From Saitoella complicata NRRL Y-17804 (Eukaryota > Ascomycota > Saitoellomycetes > Saitoellales > Saitoellaceae): a stretch of 64,000 nt of DNA. The DNA lies in NCBI RefSeq assembly GCF_001661265.1, contig NW_017567004.1, positions 16,959-80,958 on the forward strand. The letters are read 5' to 3'. Made by a program: the position numbers and the translations under genes. Shown piece after piece: positions 40,709 through 50,454 of this stretch (position 1 is its first letter; every line of letters starts with the position of its first letter). Under the pieces are notes generated by a model. It was not told the DNA's origin. It was given only the letters and a program-made list of their open reading frames with translations, and did not search any database.

Positions 40709-42427
40709 ATGCGAACCTTCTCAAAGGCCTTCACGGGCCTTGTCCTCCTCCTCGCTTTTATCACCACTGTTTGCGCCTACGCCGAATACGCCTCCAACCC
40801 CGGATCAAAATCCGCCACCGCGAAATGTCCTTTCCTCCACAACCAGCCCGCCGCCCAAGATCCCGTCGCTCCATGCCCTCTCAAAGGAAAATGCCCCTTT
40901 TATGAGGCCGTCGTCAAGAAGGGCCCTGACGCCCACGCATCCGACATGCAAGTCGACTGGTCTAAGGCTTCGAATTGTCCCCTTGCGAAGGATTGCCCGT
41001 TCTTGAGGGATGCGGCTGAGAAGGGTGAGTTGACGCATGAGAGCCAGATTCCTAAGGATCACTTTTTGGGTATGTTGGAGAAGTGTCCAAGGTTGAAGAC
41101 GAGTCCGCAGGCACGTCATCACGTTGCTGAGATCCTTGGTGTCGAGGGTGAGGTCGAGGCACATGAGCTCGCTCACGGCGGTGAACTCACTGGATGTCCT
41201 TACCTCGATAACGTGGAAAACACGGGTGAGCGCGCGACGTGGTCCAACTTCTACAAGGCGGCTGAGAAGTGCCCGTGGATCGGAGAGCATGGGTACCCGG
41301 CTGCCGCGTCCGCGATGGCAAACAGCCCGAAGGGGTACGAGGCTGCGATTCAGAAGTGTCCCATTGTGCAGGAGCTCAATGCAAAGAAGATGTCGGAGAA
41401 GAAGCCGGAGAGTGGGTTTATTAAGACGCTCTTCGCTTACCTCTTCCCTTCCAGCCCGGCGGTTAATGCGTTACTCGCTACTGCTTACATCTCTGGTCCG
41501 CCGAACTTGCTTCTCGCGTTGGTCCCCGCGGGAATTGACCCTGCCTCGCTTTCGACTCTTGTCGCTTTCGCTGTTGGTGGCCTTCTTGGAGACGTCTTCC
41601 TTCACTTGTTGCCTCAGACCTTCATGGGTGAGCCGAGTGAGACCGCTGTCCGTTTCGTCATGGTTGATGACAAAAAGAACTTGGTCCTCGGTGTCTGGAT
41701 CTTCTTCGGATTCGCTATCTTCATCATCCTTGATAAATCCTTGCGCATCATGAACGGCGGTGAGGGTCATGGCCACTCTCATGGTCACGACCACGCTGCA
41801 CCGGTTGAGAAGAGTGAGGCTTCTACGACCTCTTCTGATGTTACCACCACCCGCGAGTTGCGCAACAGGAAAGTCGATGTCAAAGCCCCCGCCACCTCTG
41901 CGGTCAAGGTCGAAGAACCAAAGCAGCAAATCAAATTCTCCGCTTACCTTAACCTCATCGCCGACGCCGCTCACAACTTCACCGATGGTCTCGCGCTCGC
42001 TTCCTCGTTTTACATCTCTCCTACGATTGGAGCTACCACTACCGCTGCTGTCTTCTTCCATGAGATCCCGCATGAGGTTGGTGATTTCGCGATTTTGATT
42101 CAGAGTGGTTTTACGAAGTCTCAAGCGATGATGTCTCAGTTCATCACTGCCGGTGGCGCCTTTGCGGGTACGCTTACTGGTATTGCTATTCAGCAGTTTT
42201 CCTCCAAGTCCGCTCTCGGTGCGTCGGAGGGGTTGTGGGGAACTTCGTTGCGTGCGGGTGATTTGGTATTGCCGTTCACGGCGGGAGGATTCTTGTATAT
42301 TGCGACGAGTGTTGTGCCGGAGTTGTTGGAGGTTGGACCGAACAAGGGCCTTGAGATTAGGAAGATGATGTCGCAGATGGTTGCGATGTCTGTTGGCATT
42401 GCGTTCATGTATTTTATTAGTGACTAG
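40709..42427 (+). CDS. ZIP-family zinc transporter (LIV-1/Zip7-Yke4 type) with nine-CP-motif N-terminal domain
   Basis: One exon, 572 codons. Residues 1-25 are a signal peptide. Residues 40-217 carry nine cysteines (40, 56, 62, 90, 96, 126, 163, 188, 217), each followed by Pro: for example KCPFLHN, GKCPFYEAVV, DCPFLRDA, GCPYLDN, KCPWIG. The ZIP core starts near 245 and has the metal-site helices AAHNFTDGLALAS (TM4) and FHEIPHEVGDFAI (TM5, HExPHE of the LIV-1 subfamily), with a His-rich loop GHGHSHGHDH after TM3. By family it should move Zn2+ (or Mn/Fe) from ER or Golgi lumen to cytosol. The CP array resembles heme regulatory motifs or could bind metal; neither is proven. Confidence 0.9.
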   Translation: MRTFSKAFTGLVLLLAFITTVCAYAEYASNPGSKSATAKCPFLHNQPAAQDPVAPCPLKGKCPFYEAVVKKGPDAHASDMQVDWSKASNCPLAKDCPFLRDAAEKGELTHESQIPKDHFLGMLEKCPRLKTSPQARHHVAEILGVEGEVEAHELAHGGELTGCPYLDNVENTGERATWSNFYKAAEKCPWIGEHGYPAAASAMANSPKGYEAAIQKCPIVQELNAKKMSEKKPESGFIKTLFAYLFPSSPAVNALLATAYISGPPNLLLALVPAGIDPASLSTLVAFAVGGLLGDVFLHLLPQTFMGEPSETAVRFVMVDDKKNLVLGVWIFFGFAIFIILDKSLRIMNGGEGHGHSHGHDHAAPVEKSEASTTSSDVTTTRELRNRKVDVKAPATSAVKVEEPKQQIKFSAYLNLIADAAHNFTDGLALASSFYISPTIGATTTAAVFFHEIPHEVGDFAILIQSGFTKSQAMMSQFITAGGAFAGTLTGIAIQQFSSKSALGASEGLWGTSLRAGDLVLPFTAGGFLYIATSVVPELLEVGPNKGLEIRKMMSQMVAMSVGIAFMYFISD

Positions 42428-42769
42428 ACGTGTGTGGTCTTGGGAATCACGATCGTGTGAAAGTGGATCGGAGGAGCGCGGTGCACGGCATAGCAGGAGT
42501 GTTCGAACAGACATTACTTGTACGATAGCTGTAGCACAAAGCAAATGATTTTGAATACAGAATACTCGTCTACCTCATTGTGAGCACGTGGCGCAGGGTT
42601 CAATCGCGTATCTCGGGAACACGCAGCCCTCGGCCCTCCCCGCAATATGACCTTCCCGACGGGGTCACAGGACCGTCTGAGCAGGATGGCAGGCATGCTT
42701 CAAACCAACCCTCTACTCGTCTTCAACACCTCTGCCCCTTTCAAGCTCTCTCGTTGACGACCTTCAATC
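42428..42769. other. Intergenic between ZIP transporter and MetX-like hydrolase
   Basis: 342 bp. A long minus-strand frame ending here is the antisense shadow of the ZIP gene. Promoter of the next gene by position. Confidence 0.5.
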
Positions 42770-43922
42770 ATGCCAAACGTAAACGACGGCGTCCAGACCT
42801 ACGAACTCGGAAACTTCGAGCTCAAATGCGGCGTGACCCTCCCAAATGCCTTCGTCGCCTACAAGACCTTTGGCGATCCCTCGCTTCCTGCAATCATGTA
42901 CCCAACCTGGTACTCCGGATCAATCGCTGACAATGAGTGGTTGATTGGCGAGGACATGGAGTTGAGCCCGAAGAAGTACTTTGTTATCATTGTTGCGATG
43001 TTTGGGAATGGGCAGAGTTCGAGTCCGAGTAATCAGGTGAGTAAGCACCGTTGATTTCAGATGCATATGATCTTGATGCTGACATACTTGCGAACAGGCT
43101 GCTCCGATGAATGGGCCAAACTTCCCGTATATCGCCGTTGCGGATAATGTGCGTGCTCAGTATACCCTCGTCACCGAAAAGCTCGGGATCAAGCATCTCC
43201 ATGCTGTAGTCGGCTGGTCCATGGGTGCTGGGCAGACGTATCAATGGGGTGTTTCCTACCCTGATTTCATGGACTATCTGGTTCCATTCTGCGGATCGGC
43301 GAGGACGGCGATCCACAACAAAGTCTTCTTGGAGAGTATCAAAGCAGCCTTGACTGCTGACACCGAAGGCTTTAAGGGTGGGAACTACGGCGATAAGAAG
43401 CCCGAGGTCGGACTCAAGGCTTTCGGGAGGGTCTACGCTGGGTGGGGCTTTAGCCAGGCCTGGTACCGCGAGGAAATTTGGAAGACACAGTTTGGGTTCA
43501 AGACGCTTGAGGAGTTCCTGGTGGGTTTCTGGGAAGCATGGGCGTTATCGAAGGATGCGAATAACTTGCTCTGTATGCTCGAGACGTGGAAGAACGGAGA
43601 TATCTCGGCTGGTGAACCCTTCAATGGTATATAAATGCAGAGCCTCTCAAATCTATTGTGGGAATGCTGATGATGTTTGTATACAGGCGACTTCGAGGCT
43701 GCTCTTCGCTCAATCAAAGCGAAGACGTTAGTCCTTCCCGGTCATACCGACCTTTACTTCCCTCCCGAAGACAGCCAGTACGAAGCTGAGCACCTTAACG
43801 ATGGGATCTGTGAATCGATCCCCTCGATCTGGGGACATTGGGCGGGTGGACCTGGTGATTCGAAGGAAGATGTTCGTTGGTTGGACGAGAGGTTGTCTAA
43901 GTTCTTGAATGGAAAGGGGTGA
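42770..43922 (+). CDS. Alpha/beta-hydrolase of the homoserine acetyltransferase (MetX)-like group
   Basis: Exons 42770-43036, 43098-43626 and 43687-43922 join in phase to 343 residues. The fold starts with FVAYKTFGDPSLPAIMYPTW and IVAMFGNGQSSSPSN; the nucleophile elbow is AVVGWSMGAGQTYQWG (Ser in GWSMG); acid and base lie in VLPGHTDLYFPPED and the WGHWAGGPG end. True homoserine O-acetyltransferases carry longer acyl-CoA-binding features; this shorter version is common in fungi and is usually annotated only as a MetX-like hydrolase, so the substrate stays open. No targeting signal seen. Confidence 0.85.
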
Positions 43923-44119
43923 AGAAATATCTTAGGCAAGTAGGCGAAGCATTCATATTCACAATGTCAGAGATCGTTCACGAGCTCGAGTGTCTTGTAT
44001 AAGTCCTGGCCACCTAGAAATGGCCGTGAGAAAAAGCCTATTCCAGCGACCAACGAAGTTCGCCCATAAAGATATAAAACAAGATTATCAAACGTGAGAA
44101 ATCTCAAATATCAGGGCCC

Positions 44120-44528
44120 TCAATATAACCCCATTTCCTTCGCCTTCATCTCCGATCCCGCCTTCTTCCTGCCCAGCTCCCCAGCAATAACCCCCCACCT
44201 CTCCTTATCATACTTTGCATTGGCCCTGCTCAACGCCTCTTCATCCTTCTCCGTCCATTCCTCGCTCATAGCCACAACGTTGGCCCACCTCATGCAAATT
44301 GTGGAGGGCTTAAGTCCGCAGTGCTTGCCGATGGAGGTCCAGGTCATGTTTTCGGCACGCATGAGGCGGATATGGGCGATATCGGAGGGGGAGAAAGTGT
44401 CAGGGGCTTGGGAAGCACCGGCAGGCTCGAGCTTGGAGGCTTTCGTGAGTGAAGAAGTAGTATCATATTCGTCATCTAGATTACCTGCCTATGATCCACG
44501 GATGAACTGTTTATTCCGAGTCACTCAT
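44120..44528 (-). CDS. Small SANT/Myb-like protein
   Basis: The main exon (44120-44475) encodes two short helical modules of SANT character: DIAHIRLMRAENMTWTSIGK plus HCGLKPSTICMRWANV, and EWTEKDEEALSRANAKYDKE plus RWGVIAGELG, each with Trp spacing seen in Myb-type DNA or histone binders. Only a 4-nt first exon (ATGA, 44525-44528) joined by a 49-nt intron (GTGACT..TCTAG) gives an ATG in phase (MNDEYDTTSS); total 119 residues. A longer unseen first exon cannot be ruled out. Confidence 0.55.
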
Positions 44529-44966
44529 ATTCTGGCAGTGTAGACGAACTTGGTAGAATAGGGGCGCTGGTGGTTATTAACGTGCGGCTTTCATTGCGTG
44601 AGCAATCCATCTGTTAACATACGTGCGGGCCGAGTAGAGGATCACGCGGGGTGAATAGATGGCCATGATTCAAGGAAATATGTTCCATTGGAAAAGCAAA
44701 ATCCTCGAGACCTCCTGAGCAAGAGATGTGACCGTTCCTGTAGCGCATGAACGTACTGCAGCAAATCCAGGAAAAGCGTGGGAACCATTGTCCATTATCT
44801 AACGGGTATGCAAGAAAAACCAAAGTAAGCAAAAAACCGCCAAAAATCACCAAAGTAATTAACTCCAAGAACGTTCCAAAAGCAATCCCGCGTCTCATCG
44901 TCCTTCTGTTCTCCTCTCATCAGCCGACACGAGCTCGCTAACACTCACAAGCTCGTTACGCTCCCC
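44529..44966. other. Intergenic with one copy of a diverged repeat
   Basis: Includes the repeat at 44781-44872. On the minus strand a 95-codon frame (44614-44898) begins MRRGIAFGTFLELITLVIFG, a hydrophobic start, but lacks other support. Confidence 0.4.
44781..44872 (-). repeat. Diverged inverted repeat, copy A
   Basis: Read on the minus strand, this segment begins GTTCTTGGAGTTAATTACTT and ends near ATAATGGACAATGGTTCC. A related stretch at 49035-49129 reads on the plus strand GTTCTTGGAGTTAATTACTT and ends ATAATGGACCAGGTTC, with matching blocks GATTTTTGG and GGTTTTTCTTGCA between. It is a dispersed element or duplication about 4.2 kb apart in opposite orientation. Confidence 0.7.
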
Positions 44967-46361
44967 CTACTTCCTCACTTCCGCCCCCCACCACTTACTC
45001 CCCACCACCTCCCCCAACCCCCACCTCCTCCCCTCCTCCCTCTCCAACATCCCCCCCAACAACTCCAAACACTCCCTCGACACTCTCTTCCTCGGAATCC
45101 TCCATGTCCTATCCAACGCCGAATAAGGATCGGGGAATGGTACTTCGCCCACGAGACAAGTGTAGAGTAAACATCCGAGTGCCCATATTTCGGTTTTCCG
45201 CGGGTCGTAGGGGCGTTTTTGGAGGATCTCGGGCGCGGCAAAATTCATTGTGCCATAAAACTTTGTATACCTCGCCCCTCCTTCTCCTTCTTTGGTGGTG
45301 GGGGGTAAAATAATAGCGGACCCAAAATCGATGAGTTTAACGTTCAACGCATCATCGCACACAATATTCTCATCCTTGATGTCCCGGTGAACGATGTTGA
45401 GGTTGTCGAGGTATGCGACGGTATCGATGACTTGACGCATGATGTGACGGGCTTGGGATTCGGTTAGGCCGCCGGGGGATTGTTCGATTGTTTCGAAGAG
45501 GTCGTGTGAAGTCCTACGCACCATCTGTGGGCGAGCGGGAGGGGCGAGGGTTGATTTGTCCTCGGTGGCGGATGTGGTCTTTTTTGAGGAGGAGAATGGG
45601 TTCCTGAGAGGCCAGGATGGTGCGGTCCAGCTGCTATTCCCACTCTTCCCCTTCTCGGACGCAGCTTCTTGTGGATGCGGCACCCACAAACTCCCAACCA
45701 ACTCCATAACCAGATAAAACCACCTCTCATCCTCAAAAAAGTCCAAAGCCCTAACAACCCCCCCATGCTCGACCCTACTCAAAATATGTATCTCCATCGG
45801 AACCATTCCCAAATCCCTATCGTTGATCCATGCGTGTTTGGGGATTTTCGCGCGATTGATGAATTTTACGGCGACGGGGGTGGAGGTACGGTGTTGGGTG
45901 CAGGACATGACGAAGCCGAAGCCGCCGCGGCCGAGGAGATGGGTTGGGGTGTAGGAGGCGAGGAAGGCGGGGGAGAAAGTTGAGGGGTCTTCCGGATTGG
46001 TTGAGCTTGAGTTTTGTTGTTGTTGTTGTTGCTCGAGCGTGGGTGTCGCAGGCGGTGAAATCGGCAACTGCGCTCCGGATCCTTGAGTCCTAAACCCAAT
46101 CTCCTTCTTCTCCGTACTCGGCGTTGGCGGCGGCGTGAACTCCAACCGCGGGGCTTTGAGGATATTGGTGTTCGTCGGGGTGGTCCGGACATCGAGTTGG
46201 CCGAGACGGGGGAGGGGGGAGACGGGTGAGGGTGGTAACTCGCTCTTGGAGGTTGAGAGAACGGGGCGGAGGGGGGTGATCGGGGCGACGAGGGAGGCAG
46301 CGGGACCGGCCTGCTGCTGCTGGTAGACGTTGTTGTGGTACATTTTGTGGTTCTGGTTCAA
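44967..46361 (-). CDS. Ser/Thr protein kinase, PAS-kinase-type catalytic domain
   Basis: One exon, 464 codons. After a Pro/Gln-rich N-terminus the kinase domain starts near 130: LLGRGGFGFVMSCTQ (Gly loop), VAVKFINRAKIPKHAW (Lys), IHILSRVEHGGVVRALDFFE and FYLVMELVGS. A roughly 60-residue Ser/Lys-rich insertion interrupts the N-lobe/C-lobe link. Then IVHRDIKDENIVCDDALNVK, LIDFGSAIIL (DFG as DFGS) and YGTMNFAAPEILQKRPYDPR follow. DFGS, HRDIKDENI and the ILSRVEH stretch are PASK/Psk hallmarks; these kinases phosphorylate UDP-glucose pyrophosphorylase and translation factors. No PAS domain is encoded upstream, so this is a kinase-only relative. Confidence 0.88.
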   Translation of the reverse strand: MNQNHKMYHNNVYQQQQAGPAASLVAPITPLRPVLSTSKSELPPSPVSPLPRLGQLDVRTTPTNTNILKAPRLEFTPPPTPSTEKKEIGFRTQGSGAQLPISPPATPTLEQQQQQQNSSSTNPEDPSTFSPAFLASYTPTHLLGRGGFGFVMSCTQHRTSTPVAVKFINRAKIPKHAWINDRDLGMVPMEIHILSRVEHGGVVRALDFFEDERWFYLVMELVGSLWVPHPQEAASEKGKSGNSSWTAPSWPLRNPFSSSKKTTSATEDKSTLAPPARPQMVRRTSHDLFETIEQSPGGLTESQARHIMRQVIDTVAYLDNLNIVHRDIKDENIVCDDALNVKLIDFGSAIILPPTTKEGEGGARYTKFYGTMNFAAPEILQKRPYDPRKTEIWALGCLLYTCLVGEVPFPDPYSALDRTWRIPRKRVSRECLELLGGMLEREEGRRWGLGEVVGSKWWGAEVRK

Positions 46362-46971
46362 CTGGTGATGGTGTTCCTTTTGTTGTGTATCGAAATAGAA
46401 AAAAGAAAAAGAGATGGAAAGACTGTCTGGGACGGGATGTATGCCGTCGGTAAATAGAGAAAGAGTGTTGTGTTGTACGGCCGCTTCGTAAAAAGAGTGA
46501 ACGATGCTGACCTCGGTATGCCTTACAAAGGATACCCTTCAAAGAGTGACTGACTGGAGTGAATGCGTGGTTTGGTCAAGAAACCTTCGAAGGCAGCGAA
46601 GACACGAGCATATATAATGCAACAGAACAATCCCATGGCTAATCTCGGCTGCAGCATTCCTGGCCATTCCTCTCCTCGTGCATTCATTAACATGAAGCCT
46701 CTGATGAAATAGGGGGTTCCTTCGTGGGGCATTCCCTTCACATTCCTCGCTGAGTGTTTTGGTGTTTTGGTTCGAAGGTGCACTATATGCGAGGGATATG
46801 ACGCTGATGCATACTTTATGCGCGGGAAGAGAGAGATCGCTCGGGGAGACGCGTTTGTGCATCGCGATCGTACGCGTGGGGCATGAGAACGCGAGGGGGA
46901 GGGGGGGAGGTCGCCGCTCCCACGCTCTTCGAAGGAACAGGCCAATTCTCCTCTTATTCCAAGAAATCTAC
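46362..46971. other. Intergenic upstream of the kinase
   Basis: 610 bp: 5' flank of the leftward kinase and 3' flank of NAD kinase. Frames on both strands overlap and look like chance. No element recognised. Confidence 0.45.
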
Positions 46972-48784
46972 CTACACAATATCAAACTCCTCCTCCCCAT
47001 CCTTCCCCCCAACACCCCCACCGCCAAACCCCTTCTGCCCCTCCCTAACATTCCACCTCAACGTCCTCCCCACACTCTCCACAAACTCCTCCTCCCCCCC
47101 ACCCACACTCACCGTCGGAAACGGCCACCTACTCGCTTCAACCAATACCGAGTCACCCGGCTGGAGTTCCGTCCGCCCACGACCATCGAATGCGCACCAG
47201 GCGGATGAACGCGCGTGGGGGGGGAGGTGGATTCGGAGGGACATCGTGTCTGGTAATAACATCGGCCGAAAGCTCAACGTGTGAGGACAAATAGGCGTCA
47301 GGAGGATTGCGGATATGTCCGGATGGACTAAGCTTCCTCCCGCACTCAACGAGTACGCGGTCGATCCCGTGGGGGTGGAGAGGATTAGGCCGTCCGCTTG
47401 GACGATTGTGAGGAGTTTAGCGGTGTTGCCGGAGTAGATGTGGAGGTTTGAGAGGTAGGGCGAGGGACCTCTGTCGATTGTGATTTCGTTTAGGACTTCG
47501 TGTTGGTGGCTTGACTCCTCAGGTGTCGAGTCCCCGTTGGGACCGGAGCGGTAGATCGTGCCTATTTGCCCATTTCGTTGTCAGAAGGTGTTGTGTGAGA
47601 GGGGAAGGGAGGGTGGTACAGGTGAAGCGCATGCGGAGGTTGACTTGGATCCCGTTCTTGAAGATATCATCGAGGATAGACTCGTATTTCTCGAACCCAA
47701 ACGGCGTCAGGAACCCCAAACTCCCGAGGGAGAAGGAGAGAACCGGTGGTACGATTCGCTGAAATAACCACGAACTGTAAAGCACCGTTCCATCTCCACC
47801 AAGCTATATCTCTGTTCAGCACCTCCACTCTCATGTGCATACTCAACCATGGCCCGGAAGGACGAACTCACCGTCAATACGAGATCGAACATCTCGGGTT
47901 TATCCCAACACATCCCCCCCTCCCAAAACCTCACCTCACCCCGTCCCCCTCTCTGCCCAACCCTCCTTCTAACCCCCTCCACCGCAAACCGTGCACTATG
48001 CTCCAACTGTTGATCAACCCAAACCCTCACACCCCTCCCCTCCTTCATCCCCGACCCCGAGCTCGGGGGTGACCGTTGCATCATCAACCATTCACAAACC
48101 TCCCTCGTCATCCCCACCAAAGCATTATCCCTCGGCTTTGTAATTACCATCACGTTCGTCATCGGTGTTTTGATCCGAGTGTGGGAGAGGGAGGAGGAGA
48201 TGGTCCGGACAGATGTCGCTGTCTCGACTAAATGCGCCGAGGAGGAGAATGAGCGGTCCCCGGATTTGAAGGCCGTTAGGAGGGGTGAGACGATTGTCTC
48301 TAAACATGGCAACAGGGGGCTGAATAATGGATGCGTAAAACATGGGGACTTCAAGGCTGACCTATGTGCAGCGTTTAGTATGTTAACGGAGAAAGGAGGG
48401 GAGGAGGAGGGTGGGGACGGACAGGATGATGTCTTCGGGGTGTGCGGTTTTGGGTAGTCCAGCGGATAGTTGGCATTTTGCGAGGGTTTGGGCGGGGAAG
48501 GTGTTGATTGAGCGGGGGCGGTAGAGGCGGCCTGTACCGGTGCCGGTGCTGGTGCCGGGAGTGCGAGATTGCAATTGCAGTGGAGAGGAGTGTTCCGCAG
48601 GATCTTTGTCGGGGGTTTTGATTGACGGGGGTTTGATGGACATTTTGGGTATAATTGAGGGAGAGATGGGAGGTTGGCTGGTGGTGATGGACTTTTTGTT
48701 GGGGTCGGTCGAGGAGTATGAATACCGAAACATCTGTGCGTGCTCAACGCACGCAGAATGACGTTTCAGACATTTGACTGACAT
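46972..48784 (-). CDS. ATP-NAD kinase (Utr1-like)
   Basis: Makes NADP from NAD and ATP. Four exons (48423-48784, 47872-48361, 47620-47803, 46972-47561) give 541 residues, all phases matching. The disordered N-terminus is followed by NVMVITKPRDNALVGMTREV. The key ATP/NAD motif is created by a splice: MFDLVLT joined to LGGDGTVLYSSWLFQR. Next come PPVLSFSLGSLGFLTPFGFE, CTIYRSGPNGDS, HQHEVLNEITIDRGPSPYLS (NE/D motif) and DGLILSTPTGSTAYSLSAGG. The first intron uses a GTCCGT donor. The start could be 48784 or the in-frame ATG at 48733; the residues in between are Cys/His-bearing. Confidence 0.92.
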
Positions 48785-49569
48785 CTGACAACGGCAACCA
48801 CATGCTCGACGACAAATGGACAGATTTTTAGCTAAAATATCTCATTTAGTCCTCACGCTGGAAGTACTTGTAATGCACAGGCCCTCTAGGCAATGCTCGG
48901 TGAGAGATTTCGACAGGCATTTTCCCACGCCTTTGATTTTTGGCTGTCTGATACTTCCAGGTTATAGGCTTTGAGTTTTCTAATGAATGTCTTGGAACCA
49001 TGGTCATCCAATCACTTCGTGCGATCCCCTAATCGTTCTTGGAGTTAATTACTTTTGAAGATTTTTGGTAGTTTTTTTTTGCTTAGGCTGGGTTTTTCTT
49101 GCAGGCCTGTTTCATAATGGACCAGGTTCATCTCAAAGAGTGGTTACGGTAGTAACTGTAGATGAAAAACTCGCCTGACGGACGTTGGCATTCCTACTTG
49201 CAAATGCCACCATGTACGGTGGCATCTCCCAGAAGAGCGCCAGTGGGATCGTGCCTCGGCATCCCAAGTCGCGAAGTTCAGGTATGTCTGTCAAGGAAGG
49301 GTGACGGTTGCCGTGCCTATCCTTGGTTTTTACAACGCTCCCCCATGCTCTGGGAGGTGTCCAACATCGACGTTCCACGGGTTGAACTTTGAAGTGTTTG
49401 TCCAACTCCAGGCGAGAAGGGAAAGGTGTCTGGGATCAATAAAGCAAGAGCCAATGTCGACGGACGCTCTTCGAAAGGGATGACCAGCGGCGTGAGTGGC
49501 CGAAGCGAGTTGCAACGGAGTTGCGCTGGCCTTGGTAGTCAAGTGGATGGGCGGCAAAGATGACGCTTC
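48785..49569. other. Intergenic with second copy of the diverged repeat
   Basis: 785 bp containing the repeat at 49035-49129; AT-richer than average between 48820 and 49110. No gene supported. Confidence 0.45.
49035..49129 (+). repeat. Diverged inverted repeat, copy B
   Basis: Partner of the segment at 44781-44872 in opposite orientation. Twenty bases match exactly at the left end, then blocks of identity alternate with mismatches and a longer T run (9-10 T). The hydrophobic frame of copy A is broken here by stops. Confidence 0.7.
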
Positions 49570-50151
49570 TTAACCAAACCGACTCGCATCAACAACCCCC
49601 TCCCCCCTCAAGGCCCCCCGCTCAATTGCCTTCTCCAACCCTTTCGTTTCGACGCCGTATCTCGACCATTCAACATGCGGTGCTTTTGCCACTTTCTGTG
49701 GTTCGACCCTTTCCTTTCTTACATTTGCACTTTTTACGCTCGCCGACGGTAGAGAAGAAATGAAACCCTCAGGATCTGTGATCGCCTCCAGCCGCTGCTC
49801 CAGAAGGGGACGTATATCCCCTTCCGCGCGGGCTCGTTGTGCTTCTAAGAGGGAGAGGGCGTGGGTGAGGGCCATGTAATCGGGATTGGTAAGGAGGTGG
49901 GCTGGGACAACGGTAGAGGGGTCTGAGGTTGTCATGAGACTGTACTGACGTAGGAGGGCTTGGATATGGCCGGAGATTGCGATGTCGCTGGATTGATTGG
50001 GTTGAAAGTTTGTTTGCACTGTATGCTCAGGAATGAAGTCGGATGTAACGTAGACAAGAAACGTGCCGGAGCGGGTTCCGAGATCCCGAAATAGGCAAAG
50101 CACGTCACCGCGGCCATGGGTGCAATCCGGACGTTGCCCAACGACTATCAT
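49570..50151 (-). CDS. Unknown protein, helical C-terminal part
   Basis: A 193-codon frame that I cannot assign. The C-terminal 120 residues look real: SSDIAISGHIQALLRQYS, HLLTNPDYMALTHALSLLEA and EGDIRPLLEQRLEAI suggest helices, followed by a basic linker and HVEWSRYGVETKGLEKAIER. The first 50 residues are less convincing and may contain an intron or not belong; MTTSDPSTVVPAHLL at 49935 is an alternative start. The gene faces away from the carboxylesterase. Confidence 0.45.
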   Translation of the reverse strand: MIVVGQRPDCTHGRGDVLCLFRDLGTRSGTFLVYVTSDFIPEHTVQTNFQPNQSSDIAISGHIQALLRQYSLMTTSDPSTVVPAHLLTNPDYMALTHALSLLEAQRARAEGDIRPLLEQRLEAITDPEGFISSLPSASVKSANVRKERVEPQKVAKAPHVEWSRYGVETKGLEKAIERGALRGEGVVDASRFG

Positions 50152-50454
50152 CGCGTATAATGTTTAACCTTCAAGACAACAGCGTTCTCGGCTTCTACGA
50201 TCTCCCATTGTCATTCCCAATATTCTCTCTCGATGACTGATCATAATTTCCCATGCTCGACGTCGTTCGGCCCCCGCAAATGCGCATGCAACGGCTCCCC
50301 CGCGCGGCACCTGTACTCCACCAAACTGATCCACATGTCATACAACTCCGATCCCTCTCGGATGACCCCTCTCCGGCGTCTAGACCAATATATAGCACAC
50401 CTCGCACCTGCTCAACATGCTATACCTTCAGCTTCACCTCCAACAACAACGACG
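50152..50454. other. Divergent intergenic region unknown gene/carboxylesterase
   Basis: 303 bp. In-frame ATGs upstream of the carboxylesterase start (50233, 50335, 50362) exist, so part of it may be leader or coding. Confidence 0.4.

Noticed and set aside
41471-42544. 357-codon minus-strand frame
   Set aside because: It is exactly antisense to the well-supported ZIP transporter, is Arg/Ser-rich as shadows of GC-rich genes are, and has no motif.
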